This document shows positions 33,274-45,400 of a stretch of DNA of 64,000 bases, piece after piece (within the stretch, counting starts at the first letter, position 1; each line of letters starts with the position of its first letter). The DNA is from Darksidea phi. Lineage: Eukaryota; Ascomycota; Dothideomycetes; Pleosporales; Lentitheciaceae. A program made the position numbers and the translations under genes. The notes beneath the pieces were generated by a model that ran no database searches, was not told where the DNA came from, and worked only from the letters and a program-made list of their open reading frames with translations. The stretch is from contig JASJFT010000184.1 of assembly GCA_030770425.1 (NCBI GenBank), positions 1-64,000 of the forward strand. The letters run 5' to 3'.

Positions 33274-35425
33274 ATGCGCCGAATACCTCGCCCGCAACGG
33301 GCAATTGACCCTTCGCTACCTCTACCGTCTATCTTGCGCCATCAAATACCTCCTCGATCGTGCCTACGCGTCGCTTCGCCCTACTCCCATCTCCGCACCA
33401 CCTCCGCGTCCTTCTCCACTACTCCTACCTTCTCCTTCCTCCTTGACGGCAGACAAGACAAGAAGAAGCATCAACAATCCATACGTAGATGGCAGAAGCG
33501 GTTGCTCGGTGACTCGGAACCTATTGGCTCGCATGTTGATCCGTACGATCCCACCTCGCCGGTCCGGATAGCTCCTGAGGAGCAGGGGGAGGAAGTCGAA
33601 ATTCTGGAGGATGCACAATCATTGGAATCACTAGACTTAGGGCCAGTGTATAAAGAGGCACATAATTGGGATCGATTGAGGCACGTGGGCGGCGAGGAAT
33701 GGATACAGCAGTTGGAAGAGTGCAAGCTTGCCAAGGAGTATGAGAAACTTACGATGCGGACGTACACGCCCTTGGATTTGAAAATGGCGGATCAGATCGA
33801 GGACTTGACTGGCTCGATGTATACCCTGCGTGATGAGAATCTTATGATGGCGACGGCTTTCCATGAATTCACTGGCAAGCCCTACACCGACTGGAGGTAA
33901 GCTTCTTGTTTTCGAGCGGCTTTACAACCAGCTAACGCTTGTAGTTTCGGCCGGCGGACACGCGTTCGCAATCCTGATGCTCTTCGAAAGAACTTCCACC
34001 GAGCTGTGGTAGAGATATACGCTCTGAAGCAGGCTGGGAAGAACCTGGACATCTCAAGACTTCCCAACCGGGGAATATACGATGCCCCAGGATGGATCAA
34101 GGATGTGAAGCTACAGAAGTTGGATAACAGCGAGTTCGTGCTTGCTCTCCCAGGGAAGCAGAGCTTGGAAACACTCCTGGAGAAGATGCAGAGCGTTCCA
34201 GAATGGGTCACGGAGCAGCAGCAGCAAGACCTCGAAGAAGAATTCCTGGCCGAGCAAGAAGAGGAGCTGGTGGTGGAGCAGCCTGAGCCGCCAGTGATGG
34301 ATCCCGAGACCCCCGCCTACCGAAGAGCTGCGTTGGTGAAGCAAGACGCGGAGAAGAGATTTGATTTCATGTCGAACAGGCCGGTGCCGCGGACGCCGCC
34401 TGTGGAACCGGTTGCTGAGCCCGTACAGACGACCGAGGAGACGGGGGTTGTGGAAAAAATCACGCCGGCCGCTGAGCCTGTGAAGACGGCCAAGGAGACC
34501 GTACACATGGCGGGGAAGGCAGAGCCAGAGCCAGCTTCATCCTCGCAAACGCCAAGCGTCGTAGCTCCCTCGTCAGCCACCACTGAGATGCTCGAGTCTT
34601 CCACTCTAGCAAGCGAGCAGACCGTTGCTGCTCTACGGGAAGCAGTGCGTCACAGCGTCACCGCCTTCTCCAGCAAATCTGTTGAACGTATCACACCTGC
34701 CGAAGTCGAAGCAAAGTGGCGGCATGTCCCACTGACGGAGCTGGATATCAAGTTTGCGGTAAGCATCCTGCAGCACGCTTCGTTGTTATGAGGCTAACTG
34801 TTTGCAGCTCACGAAACGCTTGACTCAGCTCACTGGCCTCTACATATCCGACCCGAACCTCACCTCCGCCAATACCCTGGGCGACTTATACCACCACTTT
34901 TGCGTCGCCGCGAAACCGGAGCTGGCGAAAGTGCATAAGTTTATTCAAGTTGAGGGAGGCAAGGAAAATCACAAGGCGAATCAGTTGGCTCGGTCGCAAG
35001 ACGCCCGGACCAGACCAGAAAAGTCACGCCCGCACGTCGGTGAGCTCCTCAAACTCGGAAACGTCCAAGTTCACAGCAAGAGGCCCACCGCCAAGGATGA
35101 ACGCAAGAAAACCGGTTTGCACAAGGCAATCCGCCGAGAACTTAAGAAACGCGATCTCTTAGACCACAAGGCTCTCTCGCGCAAACAGAAATTAGAGCAG
35201 ATGCACGAGGCGCGGTTGAGAAGCAGGGAGACCAACATGATTGAGGGTACGAGAGTTGCGCCTCAGTTTGGCACTGTGGTTGCGCGTGGGGCGGCGCATT
35301 TGCTGAAGGAGAGGACAGAGAGGAAGAGGAAGGAGCTGGTGGATTCAAAGCTTGCGCCTAATGTAGGTGTCGTGGATCAGCTTGTGAGGGCGCGAAACCT
35401 TGCGCCGGCGACGCGTGTAGTGTAG
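33274..35425 (+). CDS. Mitochondrial large-subunit ribosomal protein mL50-like
   Basis: 684 residues from three exons: 33274-33896, 33945-34758, 34808-35425, joined in phase by 48-49-bp introns. ATG 33274 is chosen because the frame upstream has no ATG and the N-terminus (MRRIPRPQRAI... LRTTSASFSTTPTF) is a basic, Ser-rich mitochondrial presequence. The segment EVEAKWRHVPLTELDIKFA then LTKRLTQLTGLYISDPNLT and TLGDLYHHF matches the ribosomal L50 (39S) domain. A long Glu/Pro-rich linker lies before it and a Lys/Arg-rich C-terminus after. The protein is much longer than animal mL50, as is common for fungal mitoribosomal proteins. The identification rests on the L50 segment; the rest is less certain. 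Confidence 0.75.
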
Positions 35426-35946
35426 AGATATATGATGAATCGGTCAGGAAGAGGAGCTGTGGTCATGTATGATATGTAAGTTTCCGGGATGTACATGTAC
35501 ATTTAAAGGTCAGCATAGTTCTAAACAAAAGAATGCGTGGCCTGTACATAGGCACGGTTGTAGGTGTCTTTGCATCCACTACGTTTTAAAATCCCTCACT
35601 TGCCGTCTGTGCCACATACCTATCCCAGCAGAGTTCTCAAGATGACCAAACTGCCATAATCCAACATCTGCACGTGTTTCGTCTGTGACGAGATGGAGCA
35701 GGAGTATAAAAGCATGGCATAGGGAGTGATAGAAGTAGTACGTCATAAAAGGGTCCCAAGTGGACATGAGATGAATAAATAGGATACGTCGCATAGAACT
35801 GGCGCACCTAGCTAAACTAAAGTACTTCTAACTTACCACCCACGAACTCTTCTTCTTCACACATATCCCAAAACCGTGCCTCCGGTCCTCTCCCCCGCCA
35901 GGCACCGCCCCCTACCCGTACCAGTACCCGTACTAGCTAGCACACC
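35426..35946. other. Intergenic region between convergent genes
   Basis: About 520 bp holding the 3' ends of the mL50-like gene (+) and the DUF7704 gene (-). Nothing else is seen. Confidence 0.6.
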
Positions 35947-36492
35947 TCACCGTCTTGCCACACGGCCAAACAGCCCAAGCAGCGTAGCAACCCGATTGAG
36001 ATGCAAAAACGCGCTGACGCCAATATTCCCCCACATCATGGCATTATACGCACCAAAGTCCCAGAAGACGTCCGGCCCCATGACCCTGTAACTCGCGTAG
36101 ATATGGCCCAGATCGGCCACGGCGATGATACCGAGGTACCACTTTGTGACGCGGGCTTCGCGCGTGATGGCGGTGCAGAGGACGGCGAGGGCGGCCAGCA
36201 CGAGGAAGATGTTGCCTAGGGTGTGGGAGAGGATGAGGGCGCCGCTTGGGATTGGGGCGAGGGTTGTGCTGGTGGAATGGGGGAGTTGGTCGAGGACGAA
36301 GGCCGTGGGGCTGGTTTGGGTGGCGTGGAAGCCGCTTATGCTGTTGGTTGGGGGGATTTGGTTAGTTTGTGGGTTGGTTGATTGGGGTGGGTGGATGGAT
36401 GGGATGGAAGGAAGGAAGGATTACAGTGCGAGGGGCTCGAGGTAGGTGAATATGAGGGCGGGCCAGGTGGGGAGGGTTGTTCCGAGGGCCAT
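35947..36492 (-). CDS. Small four-helix membrane protein, DUF7704 type
   Basis: 153 residues from two exons (36492-36425 and 36340-35947) with an 84-bp pyrimidine-rich intron (GTAATC...CAACAG). The N-terminus MALGTTLPTWPALIFTYLEP and the segments LVLAALAVLCTAITREARVTK, WYLGIIAVADLGHIYASYRVMG and AYNAMMWGNIGVSAFLHLNR are typical of the fungal DUF7704 family of four-TM proteins. The function of the family is unknown. The final ARR tail is basic and cytosolic. The gene is intact. Confidence 0.78.
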
Positions 36493-36971
36493 GGTGTTTG
36501 TTGGTGCTGGGTTGAGTTTTTCTTCGTTTGTATGTTTAGCTTGTTTGCGTTTTGCGTATGGTGTTTAATGGGTTGATAGAAGTTGGAGATGGATTTTCGC
36601 GGAGTATCTATCGGCTCATGTTGTTGTTGTTGTCGTTGCGGCGAAGTCGGCGTGTTGGTGCTTACATCTCCCGCTCGGAACCTTTTCCGATGCTTTTCCC
36701 CCTTACTGGGCAAACCGCGGGAATTGTTGGTCCCTTATGGCTTACATAACGCTATAAGGGCGATCTTGGAATTCAACTGGAAAGAGCAATATACCTGTCT
36801 ATCGGGCAGTAAGATTAGGATTTAGTCACTACGTGCATCGACATTCTATAGCTACATCTATGTAGTATATCGCGATATATGTCGTACGAGTGACTCTGAG
36901 ACCAATACACTAATGCTAATGAAAAATGCACATGAACTCAATCGGCATAATAGCGTCCAAAAGACTAGACT
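36493..36971. other. Intergenic region
   Basis: About 480 bp between two minus-strand genes, including the DUF7704 promoter. Nothing else is recognised. Confidence 0.55.
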
Positions 36972-38918
36972 CTACACAAGCTTGATTTCGGTGCGGACAG
37001 CATCGGACGTGAGCGCCTCCCCCTGCATAAAGCCATGAATATACGCCCCTCCTATGAGGCGATATTCATTGCGCGAACCAGCTTCTCGTAAGATGAGCGG
37101 CACTCGGGAGCCGGGCACGATCCAAACAGCATCACCCTCTCTAACCGATGTTGTTGCGAGGCCGAGATAGTTGGCGCTAGTCCGTAGGAGCCTGATTTGG
37201 GAAGAGTGGTGGAGGATGGCATCGTAAGTATCTGCGTCTGGAGGTTCACTGTTACCTATATTCATATTTGCGGAGTGAGACAATGAATTGGTCGCTAGCT
37301 CCATGTCTCGTTCTTCCACATTGGATGGTGGGATTCCTATCACGTCTGAGGCGACAAGGCAGTCAAGCCCTTCTAAAAAACGCTTCTTTTTCATAGAGGG
37401 CGGTTCGTCCGTCCAGCGCTGCACAATCCGCGCTATCCAGTCGCAGAATGCAAGTCTGTATTCCTCTGCAGCCGGGTGCCGTGCCGGGTCAGGAATGCGG
37501 GCAGCTGTGTCCGTAATGAGCGTTCGCCAGAACACTTCGCTCCTTGACTGTCCGTTGTGGTATACGAGTGGAAGAGCAAACAGGATGGAAACCCAATCGG
37601 GAAAGTACTCAGGCTGCCTGTGAATGAGCGCCTCTTGCTTGGATTCGCCGACTTGGACGACCCGGTCAAATCGCAACCCGTGAAGGGCTAATGACATGTT
37701 TGATTCGTCAATATTCAAACTCCTTGGTAAGTTTCCTGCAGCTGCGAACCTCTTATACCCGACTATTCCGAGGCCCAGGGGCCTTGCACAGGACCAATCC
37801 GGAACCCAGGATGGGAGACCTTCAATCCGGTGGAAGTCTTGTCCCTCGGAATGAGCAAGAAGTAGTAGATCGTCTGTGTCTTCCAAAACCTGAATCGCAG
37901 TGGAAATGTAGGTATCGACAACCGAGCGGTCGCCGTAGATAGGTCGTAGACGCGGCTTTCGCTCAGTGTCGACCGCCCCAAGCCCAAGCAGAGCATACAC
38001 CTTGTCCCTAGGGTCGGAACACTCGAACCGTCGTGCCCAAACGAGAGCGTAGAGTAGAGCGTAACGCCCCGCTCGCTCACGCTTGCCATTCGTTTTGAGA
38101 TACAGTGGCAGGGCATGATTTGAGTACTTTGGATCTTTTGGGTCATGCACTCCCGCGTTAAAGAACCGTGTCCAGGGAGTGACGGTCGAAAAGAGCGACG
38201 CTTGAACAATGTGGTCCCAGTCAAGGGTATGGCCGCCACACTTGGCTATCACTTTCTTAGCTAGTGCCACCTCTTGAATGATCCAAGCTCGCTTGAAGTA
38301 GGTGCGCCGCCAAAACTGTCTCAGCGATTTCCAGACGCGATCCTCAGCAAGACCGCCTAGAATACTTTCAAAAGCTTCGGAGCCTCTTTCCTTGGGCATG
38401 ATCTGCTTACGACAGCTGGGGCAGAGACTTCCAAAAGCTTTGATAAGCGAGAAGGCGTCCTCGGTATAGGCATCTTCCTCGCCTAGCCACGCAACGACCA
38501 TGGTGGCCGAGCGGTAGATTGACGCCATAAAGCTCACCTGGCTGCTCCTCTCGGTGAGATCTTGCTGGTTAATACATATAGCATCTATCCATAACCTCTG
38601 CGAATTAAGCTCGGGTTCACGGCGCGCCCTCCAAAGAAAGTCATACAAGTTCCAGGGGAGCTGGAAAACTTCCCCATTGCACCTAATAGCGCGGACTGGG
38701 ATGCTTGTAACCACTGCTGCACCGGCGGTTTCGGTTGTAGGAGGTCCCCACGTGTACGAGAGGGCGACATAGCTGGGGCTGTCTTTCAGATTGACAGTTT
38801 CGAGCTCGCATTCAATTTCTTCGCTTCCTGCTGCTTCCGCTGAGACTTTCAGCAGCCTGATCTGGCCTTTAGCGCTTAGCCTTGAGGGAAAGCAGGAGTT
38901 GCTGTGCAAACTGGACAT
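36972..38918 (-). CDS. HET-domain (heterokaryon incompatibility) protein
   Basis: Intronless gene for 648 residues. The frame is open 17 codons further upstream, but the first ATG is at 38918-38916 (MSSLHSNSCF). The N-terminal half has all three blocks of the HET domain: YVALSYTWGP, LPWNLYDFLWRAR.. then LWIDAICINQQDLTERS with Q..MASIYRSATMVVAWLGE, and the later WIIQEVALAKKV. The middle has DPRDKVYALLGLG, usual after the domain. The C-terminus contains GDAVWIVPGSRVPLILRE and YRLIGGAYIHGFMQGEAL, the common tail of this protein class. HET domains trigger cell death on contact between unlike individuals, or act in related defence; which role applies here is unknown. No defects are seen. Confidence 0.93.
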   Translation of the reverse strand: MSSLHSNSCFPSRLSAKGQIRLLKVSAEAAGSEEIECELETVNLKDSPSYVALSYTWGPPTTETAGAAVVTSIPVRAIRCNGEVFQLPWNLYDFLWRARREPELNSQRLWIDAICINQQDLTERSSQVSFMASIYRSATMVVAWLGEEDAYTEDAFSLIKAFGSLCPSCRKQIMPKERGSEAFESILGGLAEDRVWKSLRQFWRRTYFKRAWIIQEVALAKKVIAKCGGHTLDWDHIVQASLFSTVTPWTRFFNAGVHDPKDPKYSNHALPLYLKTNGKRERAGRYALLYALVWARRFECSDPRDKVYALLGLGAVDTERKPRLRPIYGDRSVVDTYISTAIQVLEDTDDLLLLAHSEGQDFHRIEGLPSWVPDWSCARPLGLGIVGYKRFAAAGNLPRSLNIDESNMSLALHGLRFDRVVQVGESKQEALIHRQPEYFPDWVSILFALPLVYHNGQSRSEVFWRTLITDTAARIPDPARHPAAEEYRLAFCDWIARIVQRWTDEPPSMKKKRFLEGLDCLVASDVIGIPPSNVEERDMELATNSLSHSANMNIGNSEPPDADTYDAILHHSSQIRLLRTSANYLGLATTSVREGDAVWIVPGSRVPLILREAGSRNEYRLIGGAYIHGFMQGEALTSDAVRTEIKLV

Positions 38919-41900
38919 TGTCGGCTCTAGGCACTGATGTTGGAGGTAACGGGCACTGCTGTCTTCCAAGGCACCGTTCTCCTCCCATATCCCTAATTTG
39001 ACTGCTGTAGGTAGCGACGGCTTCCGGAGCGATTGGTGATTTGCAGTTATTGCGTTTAGTATTAGGTTCTGTGAACCCTCTTGTTTCTAGTGCGGAGACA
39101 CTAGGACCAGGCTATGTATGACAGGCAGCGAGGCACCCCGCCAAGCCTAGGCCTATCTAGGCTAGGCTAGCCTTGCGCAGCTTCTCTATCCACCATATTC
39201 TACAGTAATTGTACCCTCAATATGAAACCGGCCCGTCGACCATGAGCGGTTCATCTTCAACCCCAACGTCGTAATGTTTCCCCTTTCGTCTCTTCATCGC
39301 GAATTTAGATGTGTGTAATTCGTCCTCAAGCTCTATATATGTTTCTGCTCCTGTTGTGCACAACAGCTGCGGTTTGAGTACGATGCTCTTCACGTGATTG
39401 GTGGATGTACTCAAAGGTAGTTACGACGAAGAAAGAGTTCTACGAGCTGAGGTTGGCTGAATGGAAAGTTCAATGCGACGGGAAGAAAGTATGCATGCCC
39501 AACGAAAGACGGATAACGCGTGTCTCTTGGCTTGGCCTGCCATAACCTTGTCATATCGGACAGACGCGCTACGAGAGACTTTGTAACAGCTGCGGGGTAG
39601 GAACAGCGTCCGACTTCAGTTGTTGGTAAACTATCTTTCCGTGTCATCAACGTACCGTTCTGTGGCGCGCCTTATAAGGTTTTAATAGGAATAAAGGTCA
39701 GAGAGCGGAGCCGGTCGAGTAAGGAGGCCTGTACGTGCGAATAGATGAATCAGCCCAGCGCCACAGCCGCTCGCTTCGTGGGATGGGAGCTGAGGAGAGA
39801 CGAGCCGATGTCTGTTTCGTCATGGGTGGAATTAAGCACGGGGTTTGGCGTTGGTGGAGAAGAGGGGGAATTTCCGTGTTCCTGCCTCAGGGAGAGGAAT
39901 TAATTAACTGCTGAATGATGTCAGATGCCCTGCTCGCTTTGGCAATTCGCTCACCGAGACGATGACAAAACACGCAGATCGGACCACCAGTCTCGCGAAG
40001 AGCCAAGGCGCGCGCAGCGTACACATGAGAACAGGGCCCCCGAAGAGGCTTCGGGGTTCGCTTGCTGAGGCTGGCGGCGGCATGCACGTGAGCGCAGAGG
40101 CAGAGGATCGTCAGCAACGGCGCGTGGTTTGTTTACCACAGACCAATGCGCGAGCCTTTCGCGAGGGCGCCGCGTGCGTGGGCCGAACCAGCCAGTGGGA
40201 TGCATCGGTGGCGCAGGGCCGTAAAGGTGGTGCGGATCCGGCAGCAAATTTGAGGATCCGGAGGAAGATCGTCATCTTTCCATCCCGCGGCGGCGGGAGC
40301 ACCAGGCCAGCTGCTTCGCGTTGGCCGCCCGTTTCTGATTTCCACAGGGCGAATTTGCTACGCTGGGCGTGGATGGCTTGACTCGTTCTCCGGAATAAGA
40401 AACAAACTGCCCGCTCACGCAGCGCAGTAGTGTGCAAAGCCGGGGTCGCAAGCGGCGCGTCTCGAAGCCGTGGAAGCGCAATAGCCGGCATACTATGCGG
40501 GCTGCCGCAGATGCCGTTTCGACAGATGAGCACTGCATGCGTTCACGAGCGCCAGGTCCGGGCTGGAAGGGGCAAGAGCATTACTCGATAGGGGCACGAG
40601 AGGTAAGATGGGCCGGGCTGAGATGAGCGTGGCCGGCCGTGGTTGTGTGGTGAGGGGTGAGGGGAGGGGAGGCACACAGAGAATGGTGGATTTGGCTGAG
40701 CATGCAGGAGCGGGTTCTCGCGATGGCCAAGGGGGAAAGTGGCACGGAGCGTCGGGGCGACAGGCGCAGGGCCAATGAGAGCAGGGATGGGGGCCCATGA
40801 CTCCGGTTCGTGGATGATTCGCTCGCTTGTCATAGCCGCAGAGGGCATGGCGTCAGGAACGAGATGCGGGCGCTGCTGCCGGCCAGGACGGACGCCCGTC
40901 TCCGCGTTTGCATGGCCGCGACTCTCCACCACCCCCCTCCCCCCTCCCTTCCCCCTCCCTCCATCCCTCCATCCCTCCATCCATGCGTCCAGGACACAGC
41001 ACCCGCCGCGGGCGCTGTCTCGCGAAACGAGGGCCAGCGTGGCGACGCAGCCGATGGGCGCACGCGATAGAGTGGGACGCGGTGCACACATTGGCCGCAG
41101 CAAGCATACCTACATACGTCCAGATCGCCCTGTGTGGCTTTCCCGTCCCGCGCCGGGCCAGGCACAGCTCGCTGCGTGCGGGCATTGGCCAGCGCGACTA
41201 TTTCGGCCTCCCGGTGCATCTGGCTTACGGGCCCGATGCCGCTCGTCTCCAAACCATGTGCGCTGCCGTGGCTGCATCGTGGGGCCAACGGCGGCGAGAA
41301 GGGGGCATCCCATCAGCTGAGTCGCTGTCGACGTCCTGCACCCGCCTGAAATTAACAAAAACCGGCGAAACAGCGCCCGCAGCACCCATCTAGCGCCCGT
41401 TCTGGCCGCAGTGTTTCCTTTCGACCTCGGCCAGTGGTTGCATCCGCGCCCGCGACGCACCCGTTGGCAGCGGTCGAGTTCGTCGTCCTACTGCACGAGG
41501 CCGGCCGCCGTGCAGCCGCCGTGGTAGCCGGCCTGAACCTTCTGGCGAGGGCGTCGAGGGTCCCTGCCGTCCATGTATCACCCTCAAGCGCCAGCAGCGC
41601 ACGGCCATGGCCTCGCGAGCCTAGGGGACCGACCCCTGTCGCGCACTCAAACACCTCGCACCTTGCACCTCGCGCCTTGCACCTCGCACCTCACACCCTG
41701 CACCCTGCACCTTGTCAGTCGCTGCCCTCCCAATCCTTTTCGAGCCAATCTCGCCCTCACTCTCGTTCCTTTCCTTCACCATCGCACTCGCAGCGCGCGG
41801 CGACCCACGCTCATTGCCTCTTCACTGCCAGCTACCGTCGCTCTTTACACCTCACGCCAAACCACTCAATCCGTCGCTACGGCTCCCCTTTACCGCCACC

Positions 41901-42483
41901 CAAGCATCCTCGAGAGATCCGCCCGCTCGCTGTTCCCCAACCTTCGACGCCATTAGTCTCAAGTCCCGTGCATCCTCCCACGACATACATTCCTTGGTCA
42001 CAACATCTCTCCTGAAACCCATAATATAATCGACGCCTGCCTGACACTGCATGGAGATCGCGCCCACTCCGCTCAACCCTAGCTCCGCTCCACGCCCGTC
42101 CACCACGCATTGGTGAGGAACATTGGCAGACGTTGTGGTTTGTGTACGTCATCCACCCCGAGGGTTGTTGTGTTGCTGGGGAGAGTGCACTTGGAATGCA
42201 GACGGAAAACTACGTGCCGGTCCCATCGCTAACTTGACGCCCACGAACAGTAGTCCTGCGCCCAGTTCTGCGCCGGCAAACGACTGCTCGTCCAGCACCC
42301 ACTGCACACTGGCAGTGAGCCTATACAGCGCACCTTCCAGCTCGGACGGCTTTTAGACGCTCCCGCTACAATCAGTAAGACACTCCTCGCGCCATGGACA
42401 CGGTCCATGCGCATGCGAGCTGTCGCTCGTCGCTCAGCTGCCTCGTTGCTCGACTCAAAGTTCCTAACATCTACCAGGCCACC
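38919..42483. other. 3.5-kb GC-rich region without a convincing gene
   Basis: Many overlapping frames are open between 39.9 and 42.1 kb on both strands, but they overlap each other, have biased Arg/Pro/Ala content and resemble no family; I attribute them to high GC. The region has a CCCTCCAT-type tandem (about 40945-40985) and a degenerate CACCTTGCACCTCG-type repeat (41650-41712). It probably includes a long promoter or leader of the following gene. A non-coding RNA is possible but not shown. Confidence 0.45.
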
Positions 42484-45400
42484 ATGAATCGCTTCCTCAC
42501 CAGAAAGAAGGACAAGAAGAAGGCGCCGCCGGAGCCCAAGCCTGAGCTCAATCTCGCCACGGCGCTGCCCAAGGTGGATGACTTTAGGACGAGTCTGATT
42601 ATGCCAGGCCTGTCGACGCGCTTCAGTATGCTGAGAGAGCAGGACGACCCGGCGTCCAAGATCGGAAAAGCAAGTGACGACAGCGTGTTGCAACCGAAAC
42701 GGCAGTCCCGTCTCCACGAGTTCGGCTTCGTCCCTGGAGGGCTCTCTGATATAGCCGAAGTTTCATCGCTTAACGGTTCCGTCCGCCCGCCCTTTGCAAA
42801 CGAGCGGCAAAATTCCTTCGATAGTTCCGCGGATGATGGTGGAAGCATGATGAGCCGCGCGAGACCCGGCGAGGGTAATGTTTTGTTTGGTGGCCGGCAG
42901 AAGGTGTACAAGATATCCGGGGCTGGGGGCTCAAAGGGCAGGTTGCTTTACGACGACGATGTGCATCTATCCACGTTCCAGAAGCTACGGCAACAGGAGA
43001 AGGAGCGACTTGCTCAGGAAGAGACAGAGCAGACTGAGGAGCCGCACGAGCCATCAAGTCCTACTAAGGACGGAGACTCACCCATGACAGAAGGCTTCAG
43101 TCGACGAAGAGAGACCTCGTCTTCGACCAACTCTGGCAGCAACGCTCGCATATCGACGGCCGCCACCTCGATTGCCTCGCAGGGCGGCAACTCGGTGTCC
43201 GCTGCGCCCGTTTCGCCGACCGACATCACACGCTCTACCACCAAGGCACGGCGGCTCTACGACCAAGGTCTGGACCAGCAAATGTACGAGCAGCAGTCGT
43301 CCGCTATGCATAGACTCAACTCGATCCAGAGGACGCGCGCTCCAACGGGCCGATCGACCCCGCCATTGCTGTTTACTCAAACGAGGTCTGCGACAAATCT
43401 GAGCGACCGCTTCAACCGGGGTATCCCCTCCCGCACTGACAGTCCTACCCCGTCCGCCCACTCTGGAACTGTGAATGGAAGGGATGCCCATTCGGATGCA
43501 TCAAGCCCCATTGTCTCACGACCCACATCGCCCCCGCCGTTGAGTCCTCTGGTTAGCGACAGCGAGCTGAATACCGCAGTGCAGTATCAAGATCGTGGAA
43601 AGGCTACTGCCCTGGGCGCCTTCAACAAGCCAAAGCACGCTTTCAGCGAAGAACAGTATGCGGAGCGTCTCAAGAAACTGCAATCGGAACGCGATGCCCC
43701 AGCACCCAAGCTCGACAGCCCACGCAAGCCCTCGCTGCGAGAGCGCGCTGAAACAGAGAGGCGTAAGCGCGCCGAAGCTAATGCAACGGAACGACAGCGG
43801 TCGAAATCGCCACCCGAAGAAAAGCAAGCACCGTCTGCCTTCTCAGTGTTCCAGTCTGCCGCCAATCAGATGAAGAGCCCGACCATGCCTTCTCATCCGA
43901 CACAAAAGCAGCCACTGCCATCTCCTCAGAGTCTACAGTCACCCGACTCGCAGCGAGACAAGACCTTCTTGGCTTCTCCGGGTTCCAGCGATGATGAACA
44001 AGAAGCGTTGCAGCCCACCATTACAAAGCCCGCTTCTGAGCGAGGCAGGCGGATGGACAACCTGCCTGTCGCCACTGGACCTGCTCCCCCGCTGCTAGAT
44101 CATCCCGCTCTGCGATCACGGAGCAACTCGCGGCTTTCTCCCGAGCGGGTGGATCCCCCAGTTCTGCGCCCTCGCAGCAATTCGCGACCTGAGCCACGAG
44201 CATCCCCTAGTGCCGAGAACACGGTCAAACCTAATGATGCCGACATTGATTCTCCAACGCTCGGTCCCAACAGTGGGGGTCTCAGTGGTCTGATCCGCCA
44301 GCATTTGCGTAATGTCAGCAATGTCTCGTCCAATTACGATGACAATCGCCAGAGCATGATGAGTACATCGCCATCACAAACGCAACAATTTGGCTTCCAG
44401 CCGCGGCAACCTACCTCGGAGACGGATACTCTTGCCACGTCAAGCTACAGCCACTCGAACCCGTGGGATTTGGATGATATCGAGAGCAATCCATACGCTA
44501 CTGAGAGAGGCAGCACAAGCTCTGTAAGCCCAGTCGACGCGCCCAAATCGAAGACACAGCCTTCAGCCCTGAGCACTCCATCCAGCAGTGGCACAGAAAA
44601 GGGCGAGGATCCCATGCATCGGCGCGGCCGTAGCGTGGAGGAGCACGAGGCCTTCCAACGCGACCTAGCCCAGCGTCAACGTGCCATTCAGGAGAGTCTG
44701 CGCGCCAAGGCTGAAGGCCGGTCCACGAGCCCCGCTCCTGCACCCTCAAGTGGACTGAAGACGGCTTTGAATATGTTGCGCGCCAAGTCGAGCCGAGAAT
44801 CATTTGCAACCGTTGACAACCAGAAACCGCAGGATGCTCCTTCTAAAGCTATCAAGAAGCTCGGACTGGGTATCAATTCAAACGCCAGCAGCTCGTCATT
44901 GGCGTCTGATCGCTGGGGGGACGGGCCATCGCTGCGCCAGAAGCCTATGCGTATGCTCCAGCAGAGCGAAAGGGATGCCCAACGCGAGTTGGGTGAGACA
45001 CGACAGCGATCAGGCACTGAGGATAGTCACCGCGACGCCCGGCCCAAAGGCAGGTCGCCTCCCGCCTCTAGTCACAGCTCGACGAGAGATCGATCAAGCT
45101 CTGAACTGTCGTCTGGTCGTTCTCGAAGTCGTGGTGGCCGCTACCGTGACGATCTTGAACAAGCCATGGCTGAAGGTCTTGGCTCCAGATCTGCTGCGTA
45201 CCCGTCGAACCCTAGTCCTTCTTTGCCGGGATACGTTGCCAATCCGACTCAGCCACTGCCTGCCGAGAGGCCATCGATTGACAGCCAAGGCAGGAAGAGG
45301 TCGCGAAGCAACAGCAGGACTACTGCTGCGAGCCACTTCGAGTCGAAGCATCTTCAGCCAATCCACACTGGAAATGGCCCGATCAATGGCAAACCCCTGC

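Noticed and set aside
38919..38969. Upstream extension of the HET gene by 17 codons
   Set aside because: Begins at a TTG codon; the first ATG is at 38918.
39887..42106. Many long open frames on both strands
   Set aside because: They overlap each other in several frames, are rich in Arg/Pro/Ala and match no family; explained by high GC.
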